Assembly: GCA_937949585.1 (NCBI GenBank) | Contig: CALEDW010000148.1 | Coordinates: 1 to 17,367 of the forward strand | Direction of reading: 5' to 3' | Origin: an uncultured Acidimicrobiia bacterium | GTDB taxonomy: Bacteria; Actinomycetota; Acidimicrobiia; IMCC26256; CALEDW01 | DNA: 17,367 nt | Shown: positions 1 through 7,414 of the stretch, one piece after another | How the letters are laid out: each line of letters begins with the position of its first letter | Numbering within the stretch: position 1 is the first letter of the stretch | Notes under the pieces: generated by a model | Told to the model about the DNA's origin: nothing | The model's input: only the letters and a program-made list of their open reading frames with translations | Databases searched by the model: none | Made by a program: the position numbers and the translations under genes

Positions 1-58
1 GACGGGTCGAGCCCCCGCGCGGGGCACCGGGGGGACCGGGGTCGGGGCCGGGGACAGG

Positions 59-898
59 GTGCCCCGTCCCCGCGACCGCCGCCGGCGGGTCGCCCGGGTC
101 TCATGGACGCTGTTCCTCGGTTTCATCCTCCTCGTCCTCTACGGCCCGCTGGCGCTGCTCGTGGTGTTCTCGTTCAGCGATTCGATCGTCATCGGGTTCC
201 CGTTCCGAGGACCGACGATCGGCTGGTACGCAGAGGCGCTGGGGAACCAACGTCTACGGGAGGCGATGAGGAACTCCCTCGTGGTGGCCGGAGCGGTCAC
301 CCCGGCCTGCCTGGTGTTGGGCACCCTGGCCGCGCTGGGGATCACCCGCTACCGCTACCGGGCCCGCGGGGCCGTGGCGGGGCTGGTCGGAGCACCCCTG
401 GTGGTGCCGTGGCTGCTCATCGGGGTCGGGGCGCTGCTCTTCTTCAACCGTCTCGGGGTGAGGCCTTCCCTGAGCACCGTCGCCGTCATGCACGTGGTGT
501 GCACCTTCCCTCTCGTGGCGGCGATCGTCTCGTCACGGCTGGCCACCTTCGATCCTGCCCAGGAGGAGGCGGCTCGCGATCTGGGAGCGGGCACCTGGGA
601 CGTGTTCCACCACGTCGTGCTGCCCCAGATCCTGCCCGCTGTCGTCGCGGCGGCGATCTTCTCGTTCAGCTGGTCGTTCAACAACTTCGAGGTGAGCTTC
701 TTCACCGCCGGCTTCGAGGTGACGTTCCCCCTCTGGGTGTTCTCGACGCTCCGCCACGCCCAGAACCTCCCGGTCGTCAACGCGGTGTCGACGCTGGTCT
801 CGGCGATCCAGCTCGTCGCGGTCTACGCCGCATGGCGCCTGGCGAACCGGGGTCGGACCCGCCAGGAGGAGGTGGCCATGGAGCTGCTCGGGGGATGA
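59..898 (+). CDS. ABC transporter permease, PotC-like (polyamine/opine family)
   Basis: Inner-membrane permease of a binding-protein-dependent importer in the spermidine/putrescine (PotC) family. The 279-residue protein has a basic N-terminus (residues 4-13), a first membrane segment at about 15-40, further hydrophobic segments, and the EAA loop that docks on the ATPase at about 170-190 (EEAARDLGAG followed by VLPQI). The phrase FSFSDS followed by a GWYAEAL stretch is typical of PotC-type permeases. It is first of four tightly packed genes; the next permease overlaps its stop by 4 bases. The GTG at 59 is uncertain: the frame stays open to the window edge and no convincing ribosome site precedes it, so the true start may lie upstream. 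The substrate is inferred from family and neighbours only; iron, opine or amino-acid-derivative import are alternatives. Confidence 0.88.
   Translation: MPRPRDRRRRVARVSWTLFLGFILLVLYGPLALLVVFSFSDSIVIGFPFRGPTIGWYAEALGNQRLREAMRNSLVVAGAVTPACLVLGTLAALGITRYRYRARGAVAGLVGAPLVVPWLLIGVGALLFFNRLGVRPSLSTVAVMHVVCTFPLVAAIVSSRLATFDPAQEEAARDLGAGTWDVFHHVVLPQILPAVVAAAIFSFSWSFNNFEVSFFTAGFEVTFPLWVFSTLRHAQNLPVVNAVSTLVSAIQLVAVYAAWRLANRGRTRQEEVAMELLGG
864..897 (+). promoter_or_regulatory. Strong Shine-Dalgarno plus six-codon reinitiation region before second permease
   Basis: AGGAGGAGGT (864-873) lies inside the end of the first permease gene, 4 bases before an in-frame ATG at 878. Ribosomes starting there would read six codons (MELLGG), stop at the TGA 896-898 and could restart at the overlapping ATG 895 of the next permease. 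The site is too far from 895 (21 bases) to serve it directly. Coupling by reinitiation is inference. Confidence 0.4.
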
Positions 899-1758
899 GC
901 GGGACGGCCGCCCGAACGACGGCGACGGTGGTCGCGCTGCTCTCGTCGCCGGTCGCGCTCCTCACCCTGCTGTTCGTGGGCCCGGTGCTCGCCATCCTCG
1001 TCCAAGGCGTCCTGCGGGACCCGTCGGTCGGGCCGGGCATCACCTTCGACCATTACGCCGAGGTGCTGCGCGACCCCCTCTATGTTCGAATCCTGGGACG
1101 CACGGCCTTCATCGCCACCGTGACCATGGCCGTGATGCTCGCCCTGGCCCTCCCGCTCGGGTTCTTCCTGGCCTTCCGTGCCGGTCGGGCGGAGATCCCG
1201 CTCCTCCTGGCGCTCGTGCTGTCGGAGGAGCTGAACCCGATCGTGAAGATCTACGCGTGGCGGATGCTGCTGGGGCGCACCGGCCTCATCAACAGTGCGC
1301 TCACCTCCCTCGGGCTCATCTCCCGGCCGCTCGAGTTCCTTCTCTTCAGCAGCGTGTCGGTCGTGATCGTGTTCGTGGCTTCGTGGATCACCTACACGAC
1401 GATCCCGATCTACGCCTCGCTCAAGGCGATCGACCCGTCGCTGATCGAAGCGGCGGAGGACCTCGGGGCGGGGGTGCTCGTGCGCTTCTGGAAGGTGGTG
1501 ATCCCCCTGGCGGCCCCCGGGATCTTCGTATCGATGCTGCTCGTGTACATCCCATTGCTCTCCGAGTTCGCCACCCCTGCGCTGGTGGGGGGGACCGGCG
1601 GCTACATGGTCGGCAACGTCGTGCAGGAGCAGATCCTGGAGCTCGGGAACTGGGGGGTCGGCTCGGCCCTCAGCACCGTGCTGCTGATCGTGTCCGCCCT
1701 GCTGGCGCTGGTCGCCTACCGGCTCTCCCGGCTGCGAGGTCTGGGGGCGGTGGCGTGA
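895..1758 (+). CDS. ABC transporter permease, PotB-like (polyamine/opine family)
   Basis: Second inner-membrane permease of the same importer, 287 residues, forming the channel with the first permease. Membrane segments are visible at about 12-38, 70-96, 101-112, 145-172 and towards the end. The EAA loop is at about 185-205 (EAAEDLGAG followed by VIPLAAPG). The stretch NPIVKIYAWRMLLGRTGLIN at 114-133 matches the PotB-type signature around a YAW motif. The start is the ATG at 895, which overlaps the preceding stop as ATGA; the next gene's GTG overlaps this gene's stop as GTGA, so the three transporter genes are translationally linked. Length and order (permease-permease-ATPase) are normal for the family. 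Family assignment is firm; substrate is not shown by the sequence. Confidence 0.9.
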   Translation: MSGTAARTTATVVALLSSPVALLTLLFVGPVLAILVQGVLRDPSVGPGITFDHYAEVLRDPLYVRILGRTAFIATVTMAVMLALALPLGFFLAFRAGRAEIPLLLALVLSEELNPIVKIYAWRMLLGRTGLINSALTSLGLISRPLEFLLFSSVSVVIVFVASWITYTTIPIYASLKAIDPSLIEAAEDLGAGVLVRFWKVVIPLAAPGIFVSMLLVYIPLLSEFATPALVGGTGGYMVGNVVQEQILELGNWGVGSALSTVLLIVSALLALVAYRLSRLRGLGAVA

Positions 1759-2954
1759 GCGCGCACCGGCCCGGGACACCGGCCGCGTCGGGACGATCGG
1801 CGGTGGTGCACCTCGATTCGGTGACGAAGGTGTTCGGCGACGTGATCGCCGTCGACGACGTGAGCTTCGCGGTGGAGGCCGGAGAGTTCTTCTCCCTGCT
1901 GGGTCCGTCGGGCTGCGGCAAGACCACCATGTTGCGGATGCTGGCCGGCTTCGAGGTGCCGACCCGGGGGCGGATCCTCCTCGACGGCCGTGACGCCACG
2001 ACCATGCCGCCGAACCGGCGCCCGACGAACCTCGTGTTCCAGAGCTACGCGCTCTTCCCGCACATGACCGTGGAGGAGAACGTGGCCTTCGGTCCTCGCC
2101 GCCGGCGGCTGCCGGCGGCCGAGGTCGGGCGGCGGGTGACGGAGAGCCTGCGCACCGTGCAGCTCGAGGCGTACGCCCGGCGTTACCCGCGTGAGCTCTC
2201 GGGGGGGCAGCAGCAGCGGGTGGCCCTGGCCCGGGCCTTGGCGAACTACCCGGCGGTGCTCCTGCTCGACGAGCCGCTGGGAGCGCTCGACCTCAAGTTG
2301 CGGGAGGAGATGCAGCTCGAGCTCAAGCGCATTCAGCGAGAGGTGGGGATCTCGTTCGTGTACGTCACCCACGACCAGGGTGAGGCGCTCACCATGTCCG
2401 ACCGCCTTGCGATCATGGACCGCGGACGGATCGCACAGCTCGGCAGCCCCGAGCAGGTGTACCGGCGCCCGGCCACGGTGTCGGTGGCGCGGTTCCTCGG
2501 TTCGGCGAACCTGCTGCCCTGCGAGGTCGAGGAGGTCGGGGAACGGGCCGTCGTGCGGATCGGGTGCGGACCGCGGGTGGCGGCCGTGACCGGGCCCGGC
2601 CTCAACCGGCACGACCGGGGGCAGCTCGTGCTCCGACCCGAGCAGCTCTGGCTCGAGCCCGAGGATCAACGCAGCGGGCCCGGGGAGGGACACCCCGGGA
2701 TCGAGGGCCGGGTGGCCGAGGTCGTCTTCCAGGGCGCAGTGGTGCGCTACACCGTCGAGACCGTCGGCGTGCAGCTCAACGTCTCCGTACCGGCGCGAAC
2801 CGAGCGTGTGGGGGTGGGGGAGCGGGTTCGCGTGTGCTGGCCGGAAGGCGACCTCTACGTGCTGCCCGAGGACGACGGTCGGGTTCCCGACGCCCTCGGG
2901 TCCGGGGCCCGACCGGCGCACACGGGCGAGCACACGGGTGAGGAGGTGGGCTGA
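1755..2954 (+). CDS. ABC transporter ATP-binding protein, PotA-like
   Basis: Cytoplasmic ATPase that powers the importer, 399 residues from the GTG at 1755 (GTGA overlap with the permease stop). Walker A GPSGCGKTT is at 50-58, the Q-loop is VFQSYALFPHMTV, signature LSGGQQQR at 148-155, Walker B LLLDEP around 169-174 and the H-loop VTHD at 204-207. The LFPHMTVEENVAFG stretch and the C-terminal TOBE-like region (about 250-380) place it in the PotA/MalK/FbpC group. The first 16 residues are a Pro/Ala-rich extension; a later GTG at 1803 would remove it, but the overlap favours 1755. All catalytic motifs are intact. No partner binding protein is in view; it may be encoded just upstream of base 1. 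Confidence 0.9.
   Translation: MSAHRPGTPAASGRSAVVHLDSVTKVFGDVIAVDDVSFAVEAGEFFSLLGPSGCGKTTMLRMLAGFEVPTRGRILLDGRDATTMPPNRRPTNLVFQSYALFPHMTVEENVAFGPRRRRLPAAEVGRRVTESLRTVQLEAYARRYPRELSGGQQQRVALARALANYPAVLLLDEPLGALDLKLREEMQLELKRIQREVGISFVYVTHDQGEALTMSDRLAIMDRGRIAQLGSPEQVYRRPATVSVARFLGSANLLPCEVEEVGERAVVRIGCGPRVAAVTGPGLNRHDRGQLVLRPEQLWLEPEDQRSGPGEGHPGIEGRVAEVVFQGAVVRYTVETVGVQLNVSVPARTERVGVGERVRVCWPEGDLYVLPEDDGRVPDALGSGARPAHTGEHTGEEVG
2941..2947 (+). promoter_or_regulatory. Ribosome binding site for the dehydrogenase-like gene
   Basis: AGGAGGT sits inside the last codons of the ATPase gene, 8 bases before the GTG at 2956. It fixes that GTG as the start and shows the dehydrogenase is translated from the same operon message. 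Confidence 0.7.
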
Positions 2955-2955
2955 G

Positions 2956-4149
2956 GTGCGGGTGGTGCAGCTGGGGGTCGGATCGGTCGGCGAGGTCATC
3001 GCCCGGACCCTGGCCGCCCAGGGCGAGGTGTCGGAGGTGGTGCTCGTCGACGTCGACGAGGATCGGCTGCGGCAGGTGGCGGACCGGATCCCCCACGGGA
3101 AGGCCTCGTACCGTGCCCTGGACGTGCGGGACGCCGACCGGCTCGCCGCGGTGGTGCACGGTGCGGACGTGACCGTCAACGCGCTGGTGCCGGAGTTCAA
3201 CCTCGAGGTCATGCAGGCCTGCCTCCACGCCCGCAGTCACTACCTGGACCTGGCGGCAGGCGGTCCCCGGGAGCTGCTCGGCACCCCCGACATGGACGAG
3301 CAGTTCGCACTCGGCGACGCGTTCCGGGAGCGGGGCGTCTCCGCGCTGCTGTTCTGCGGCATCGATCCGGGGGCCAGCGACGTGTTCGCCCGGGCGTTGT
3401 ACGACGAGCTCGACGTCGTGGAGGAGCTCGTCGTCTACGACGGGGACGGCGGCCGGGTGGACGGCTACGAGTTCGCCACGAGTTTCTCGCCGGCGGTGAT
3501 GGTGGAGGAGTGCCTGCTCTGCCCGCCGGAACGGTTCGAGGACGGGCGCTTCGTGACGAGCGAGCCGTTGTCGGTGAGCGGCGAGTTCCGCTTCCCGGAT
3601 CCGGTGGGACCGATGCGGGTGTGGCACATCGATCACGAGGAACCGGCGCTCATGGCCCGCTTCCTCGGCGACAAGGGCCTGCGGCTGGCTTCGTTCTACA
3701 TCGGTCTCGCCGACGCCTGGGTCGAGCTGCTGCGCAGCTGGAAGCGCCTCGGCTTCGCGCACAAGCGGGAGATCGAGTTCGCCGGTTGCCGGTTCCGGCC
3801 CTTCGACCTGCTCGTGTCGCGCCTTCCCCGGTCGGTGGACCTCGTCGGCAAGATGCACGGCTCGGTCTGCGTGGGGACGTTGGCGGTCGGTCGGCGCGAC
3901 GGCGTGGCGGTTCGCCGCTTCATGTACCAGATCACCTCGCACGACGAGGCGTACCGGCGCCTCGGGGTGCAGGGCACCGGGTACCAGACCGGCATCCCGG
4001 GGGCGTGCGGGGCGCTCATGCTGCTGCGCGACCAGGTGGGCGGCCCGGGGGTGTGGGCGTGCGAGCAGCTCGACCCGGGCACCTTCCTCGCCCTCATGGG
4101 CGAGCTCGGCTGCCCCTGGGGGGTGGTGGACCTCCCCGCCGAAGGGTGA
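2956..4149 (+). CDS. Saccharopine dehydrogenase-like / carboxynorspermidine dehydrogenase-like oxidoreductase
   Basis: NAD(P)-dependent oxidoreductase of the saccharopine dehydrogenase superfamily, 397 residues. The Rossmann motif is GVGSVG at 7-12, with Asp32 at the end of the second strand, which usually favours NAD(H). Family-like segments are NALVPEFN (75-82), HYLDLA (95-100) and GIDPGASD (135-142). The length is right for carboxy(nor)spermidine dehydrogenase and close relatives, about 400 residues. Known relatives form or break C-N bonds between an amine and a keto acid or semialdehyde. It starts one base after the PotA-like gene behind a good ribosome site, so it is part of the transporter operon. 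That context suggests it acts on the imported compound, perhaps a polyamine or opine-like amine; this is inference. No decarboxylase partner is visible. Its 3' end overlaps the convergent ATPase gene by 56 bases. Confidence 0.78.
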   Translation: MRVVQLGVGSVGEVIARTLAAQGEVSEVVLVDVDEDRLRQVADRIPHGKASYRALDVRDADRLAAVVHGADVTVNALVPEFNLEVMQACLHARSHYLDLAAGGPRELLGTPDMDEQFALGDAFRERGVSALLFCGIDPGASDVFARALYDELDVVEELVVYDGDGGRVDGYEFATSFSPAVMVEECLLCPPERFEDGRFVTSEPLSVSGEFRFPDPVGPMRVWHIDHEEPALMARFLGDKGLRLASFYIGLADAWVELLRSWKRLGFAHKREIEFAGCRFRPFDLLVSRLPRSVDLVGKMHGSVCVGTLAVGRRDGVAVRRFMYQITSHDEAYRRLGVQGTGYQTGIPGACGALMLLRDQVGGPGVWACEQLDPGTFLALMGELGCPWGVVDLPAEG

Positions 4150-5527
4150 CGGTCGGCGACACCTGCGCGCCCGGGTCCGGCTCCTCCTCCACGGGCTCGC
4201 GGCTCAGGTCCCCGGTGTTGGCGTCGTAGTCGAACAGCTCCCCGTAGCGGCCCCAGTCGATCGCGATCTCCAGTTGGTGACGGGCCTCGTCCTCGGAGAA
4301 ACCCCGCCGCAGGATGTCGAGGAAGAACCGTTCGTGGAGGCGGCCGTCGACCGCGGCCGCGAGAGCGTTGCTGATCGCCCGCACCAGTGGGGCTCGTTCG
4401 GTGGCCTGGCGGGCGAACAGCTCCTTGGCGGTGAGGATGTCGACGGTGACGAAGTCGCGTCCGGCCGGGGTGACGGCCAGGTCGGCGTCGTCGACGGTGG
4501 CGAAGCCGAGCAGCACCGCTCCGTCCACCAAGGGCAGCAGGTCGTCGACCTCGAGGTTGAGGTCGCGAGCCAGGTCGGGCAGGTCCTCGCGGCCGCCGCG
4601 CCCGACAAGGATCTCGAGCAGGCCGGCCATCCCACCCACCGTCGCCGGCGGCAGCGGCTGCTCGGTGGGCGACGCCCGTTCGGGAACGGTGGGCACGACG
4701 GCGGTGGGGACCCCGTCCCGCCCGGTGATGATCCCGTAGATCTCGTCGACGAGCGCCTCGAAGCGGGGGGTGGCCCGTCGTCGGGGACGTGGCAGCCCGA
4801 CGTCCAGCTCGGCCAGGATCCGCCCCGGATTGGACGACAGCACCAGCACCCGGTCGGCGAGGAGCACCGCCTCTTCGATGTTGTGGGTGACGATCAGCAT
4901 CGCCCGGGTGGGGAAGTCGGGTCGGGTCCACATCTCGAGCAGCTCGCCGCGCAGGTTCTCGGCGGTGAGCACGTCGAGCGCGGAGAACGGTTCGTCCATC
5001 AGCAGCGCGTCGGGTTCGATCACCAGCGCCCGGGCGAACCCCACCCGCTGACGCATCCCGCCCGAGAGCTCTTTGGGGTAGGCCTGCTCGAACCCGTCGA
5101 GGCCGATCAGGTCGATCGCCGCCAGCGCCCGGGCCCGCCGTTCGGCCGGCGGCACCCCCCGGGCCTCGAGGCCGAGCTCCACGTTGCCCAGCACGGTGAG
5201 CCACGGCAACAGCGCGAAGGTCTGGAACACCATCGCCACCCCGTCGGCCGGACCGTCCAGCGGGCGGCCGCGGTGCAACGCCCGCCCCGACGACGGGGGG
5301 ATGAGCCCGGCCAGCAGCCGCAGCAAGGTCGACTTGCCCGACCCCGACTTGCCGAGCAGTGCCACGATCTCCCCCGGCCACAGCTCGAAGCTCACGTCCT
5401 CCAGGACCGGGATCGCCCCGCCGTCGGGTGCGGTGAAGCGCTTCGAGACGCGCTCGGCCGCCAGGATCGGCATCGCCCCGGGCGTCCCGCCCGGCGCGGG
5501 CAGACCGGCCACGTCGGTCGGCCTCAC
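4094..5527 (-). CDS. ABC transporter ATP-binding protein with C-terminal AAA-associated domain
   Basis: Cytoplasmic ATPase of a nitrate/sulfonate/taurine-type importer. From the GTG at 5527 it is 477 residues: Walker A GKSGSGKST at 59-67, Q-loop MVFQTFALLPWLTV around 99-112, signature LSGGMRQR at 154-161, Walker B LLMDEP at 175-180 and H-loop VTHN at 213-216. After a variable linker, about residues 301-423 match what I recognise as the AAA-associated C-terminal domain (PF09821 type), a poorly understood add-on of a subset of these ATPases. The GTG overlaps the double permease stop as GTGA. An ATG at 5473 (18 residues in) is also credible because the canonical fold begins there. The last about 18 codons overlap the convergent dehydrogenase gene. 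The substrate is unknown. Confidence 0.85.
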   Translation of the reverse strand: MRPTDVAGLPAPGGTPGAMPILAAERVSKRFTAPDGGAIPVLEDVSFELWPGEIVALLGKSGSGKSTLLRLLAGLIPPSSGRALHRGRPLDGPADGVAMVFQTFALLPWLTVLGNVELGLEARGVPPAERRARALAAIDLIGLDGFEQAYPKELSGGMRQRVGFARALVIEPDALLMDEPFSALDVLTAENLRGELLEMWTRPDFPTRAMLIVTHNIEEAVLLADRVLVLSSNPGRILAELDVGLPRPRRRATPRFEALVDEIYGIITGRDGVPTAVVPTVPERASPTEQPLPPATVGGMAGLLEILVGRGGREDLPDLARDLNLEVDDLLPLVDGAVLLGFATVDDADLAVTPAGRDFVTVDILTAKELFARQATERAPLVRAISNALAAAVDGRLHERFFLDILRRGFSEDEARHQLEIAIDWGRYGELFDYDANTGDLSREPVEEEPDPGAQVSPTVTLRRGGPPPPRGSRARP

Positions 5528-7260
5528 GGCGCGAACCGCTGTTCGGCGAGGCGGTACAGGCGCCGCCAGACCAGCCGGTTGAGCGTCACGACGTAGACGC
5601 ACATCACGATGATCCCGGCCAGGGTGCGTCCGGAGGCCCCCTCGGCGGTCGATTCGGCGATCGCGGCGCCGAGACCGGTGGCGGTGAGCACGGTGCCACC
5701 GTAGGTGACGACCTCGGCGACGATGGATGCGTTCCAGGCGCCGCCCGAGGCGGTGATCCCTCCGGTCACGTAGGCGGGGAAGATCCCCGGCAGGATGAGC
5801 CGTCGCCAGCGCAGCCATCCGGTGACCCCCAACGACGCCATCGCCTCGCGCAGATCGGACGGGATGGCCATCGCTCCGGCGATCGCGTTGAACAACACGT
5901 ACCACTGCGCCCCCAGGGCCATGAGCACGATCCCACCCCAGTCGAGGCCCACGTGGGTGGCCACCAGCACCGCGGCCACGATCGGGAACAGGAAGTTCGC
6001 CGGGAACGAGGCGAGCACCTGCACCACCGGTTGGGCGATGCGGGCCAGCCGGGGGGAGAGCCCGATCCCCACCCCGACCGGCACCCAGATGACGGTGGAG
6101 ACGACCACCACCGCCGCCACCCGGGCGAAGGTGAGCGTCCCGAGTCGGAACGCCTCGCCGAAGGCGCCGAGCCCGGCGGTGTCGGCGACGTAGCGCACCG
6201 CCTCCCAGGCCCCGGCGAGCGCCGCCACCGCGACGACCAGCCCGAACACCACGTCACCGGCGCGCCGGCGGCGCCCCGTCCCCGTCGCCGCCGGGGTTCG
6301 GGGGGTCCCGAGCACCCGCATCGCCCTTCCCAGCGCCTCCCCGGCCGGGTGCCACCCCCGGGCGGCGAGCCGGGGGAGGCGGGAGCGGCGCAGCAGGTCG
6401 AGCACCACGCTGCGGGGAACCTCGGCCGCCTCGGTCTCCTCCATGCGGAACCGTTCCGACCAGGCGACCAGCGGGCGCCAGAACACCGCGTTCACCCCGA
6501 TCACCAGCAGCACCATCACCGCGATCGCCAGGCCCACCCGGCCGAGCTCGCCTCGTTGGGAGGCGGCCGCCACGTAGGAGCCGATGCCGGGCAGGGCGAA
6601 CGAGCGGCCGCCCACGGTGATCGCCTCGGAGGCGGTGAGGAAGAACCAGCCGCCGCCGAAGCTCATCATCCCGTTCCAGACCAACGGGATCATCGCCCCG
6701 GGCACGTCGAGACGCCAGAAGCGCTGCCACCGGTTGAGCCGCAGCATCCGGACCGCCTCGACGAGCGGCCGGGGCTGGGTGAGCAGCGAGTGGTAGAAGC
6801 TGAACGTCAGGTTCCAGACCTGGGACGTGAAGATCGCGAAGATCGATGCCGCCTCCAGTCCGAGCATCGACCCGGGGAACAGGCGCAGGAACGCGGTGAC
6901 CGTGATCGCCAGGAACCCCAGCACCGGCACCGACTGCAGGATGTCGAGGGCCGGGATGAGCACCTTCTCGGCTCGCCGGGACCGGGCCGCGATCGGCGCG
7001 TAGACGAGCGTGAACGCCACCGAGCACGCGAGGGCCACGAACATGCGCGCCAGGGAGCGCAGCGCGAACCCCGGGAGCCCGACCGGGTCGGTGGACACCC
7101 GGCCGGCCGCCGCGGCGGAATCGAGCGGGGCCCGGGCCGCCTGACCGAAGCGCAGCAACCCGTACAGCAGCGCCAGCACCGCGGCGGCGACCACGACGTC
7201 GGCCGGTCGCCACCGGGGGCGGCGCAGGGCGTGCCCGGTGGGGAACGGCAGGGTCGGCAC
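5524..7260 (-). CDS. Fused double-permease subunit of an ABC transporter
   Basis: Membrane protein of 578 residues containing two permease domains in one chain. The first (about 20-270) has an EAA loop at 168-188 (EAVRMLRLNRWQRFW then VPGAM). The second (about 335-570) has one at 472-492 (EAMASLGVTGWLRWRR then LPGIF). They are joined by a charged, Pro/Arg-rich linker at about 271-335. Such a fusion replaces the usual permease dimer and pairs with one ATPase, encoded immediately downstream with a 4-base overlap. The GTG start at 7260 is supported by GGAGG six bases before it; longer versions of the frame upstream lack such support and look non-coding. No substrate-binding protein or enzyme gene accompanies it. 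Relatives are usually annotated as nitrate/sulfonate/bicarbonate type, but the cargo cannot be read from the sequence. Confidence 0.87.
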   Translation of the reverse strand: MPTLPFPTGHALRRPRWRPADVVVAAAVLALLYGLLRFGQAARAPLDSAAAAGRVSTDPVGLPGFALRSLARMFVALACSVAFTLVYAPIAARSRRAEKVLIPALDILQSVPVLGFLAITVTAFLRLFPGSMLGLEAASIFAIFTSQVWNLTFSFYHSLLTQPRPLVEAVRMLRLNRWQRFWRLDVPGAMIPLVWNGMMSFGGGWFFLTASEAITVGGRSFALPGIGSYVAAASQRGELGRVGLAIAVMVLLVIGVNAVFWRPLVAWSERFRMEETEAAEVPRSVVLDLLRRSRLPRLAARGWHPAGEALGRAMRVLGTPRTPAATGTGRRRRAGDVVFGLVVAVAALAGAWEAVRYVADTAGLGAFGEAFRLGTLTFARVAAVVVVSTVIWVPVGVGIGLSPRLARIAQPVVQVLASFPANFLFPIVAAVLVATHVGLDWGGIVLMALGAQWYVLFNAIAGAMAIPSDLREAMASLGVTGWLRWRRLILPGIFPAYVTGGITASGGAWNASIVAEVVTYGGTVLTATGLGAAIAESTAEGASGRTLAGIIVMCVYVVTLNRLVWRRLYRLAEQRFAP

Positions 7261-7266
7261 GGGTGG

Positions 7267-7271
7267 CCTCC
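7267..7271 (-). promoter_or_regulatory. Ribosome binding site for the double permease
   Basis: On the minus strand GGAGG is followed by six bases and the GTG at 7260. It decides the start among several in-frame upstream codons. Confidence 0.7.
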
Positions 7272-7325
7272 GTTCGGTCGATTCGGGGCCGTGGGCCTGC
7301 CCCGCGGGGGACGCAGGGCCGGTGG

Positions 7326-7331
7326 AGCGTA
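7326..7331 (-). promoter_or_regulatory. Candidate -10 element (TACGCT) for the double-permease operon
   Basis: The minus strand reads TACGCT, matching TAnnnT and identical to the -10 proposed for the divergent small gene. It would give a leader of about 60 bases to the GTG at 7260. No good -35 is visible. Confidence 0.35.
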
Positions 7332-7353
7332 CCGGCCGACCGACCCGGCCGGG

Positions 7354-7379
7354 CGTGCCCCGTCGGCGCAGCGGGCACG
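7354..7379. repeat. Inverted repeat between divergent genes (possible operator)
   Basis: CGTGCCC (7354-7360) and GGGCACG (7373-7379) form perfect 7-base arms separated by 12 bases. The element lies just upstream of the expected -35 zone of the rightward gene and upstream of the leftward promoter. A second shorter pair, CCGGCC (7332-7337) and GGCCGG (7347-7352), lies beside it. This could be a regulator site, but GC-rich DNA produces such pairs often. Confidence 0.3.
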
Positions 7380-7402
7380 ACGTCCCGGCGGGAGAACCCC
7401 GG

Positions 7403-7408
7403 TACGCT
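7403..7408 (+). promoter_or_regulatory. -10 element (TACGCT) of a probable leaderless promoter
   Basis: TACGCT ends six bases before the ATG at 7415, so transcription would begin at or next to the start codon. No Shine-Dalgarno sits at a useful distance, which fits a leaderless message. Confidence 0.5.
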
Positions 7409-7414
7409 GCGCCG

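Noticed and set aside
11..25. Small hairpin GCCCC/GGGGC near the window start as a terminator of an upstream gene
   Set aside because: Short stem, no T-run, and no upstream stop codon can be placed; the G-run interpretation explains the same bases better.
103..894. Long open frame in front of the second permease, suggesting a much larger protein
   Set aside because: The upstream part is an Arg/Gly/Pro-rich out-of-frame reading of the first permease gene, which has clear membrane segments and an EAA loop in its own frame. The real start is the ATG at 895.
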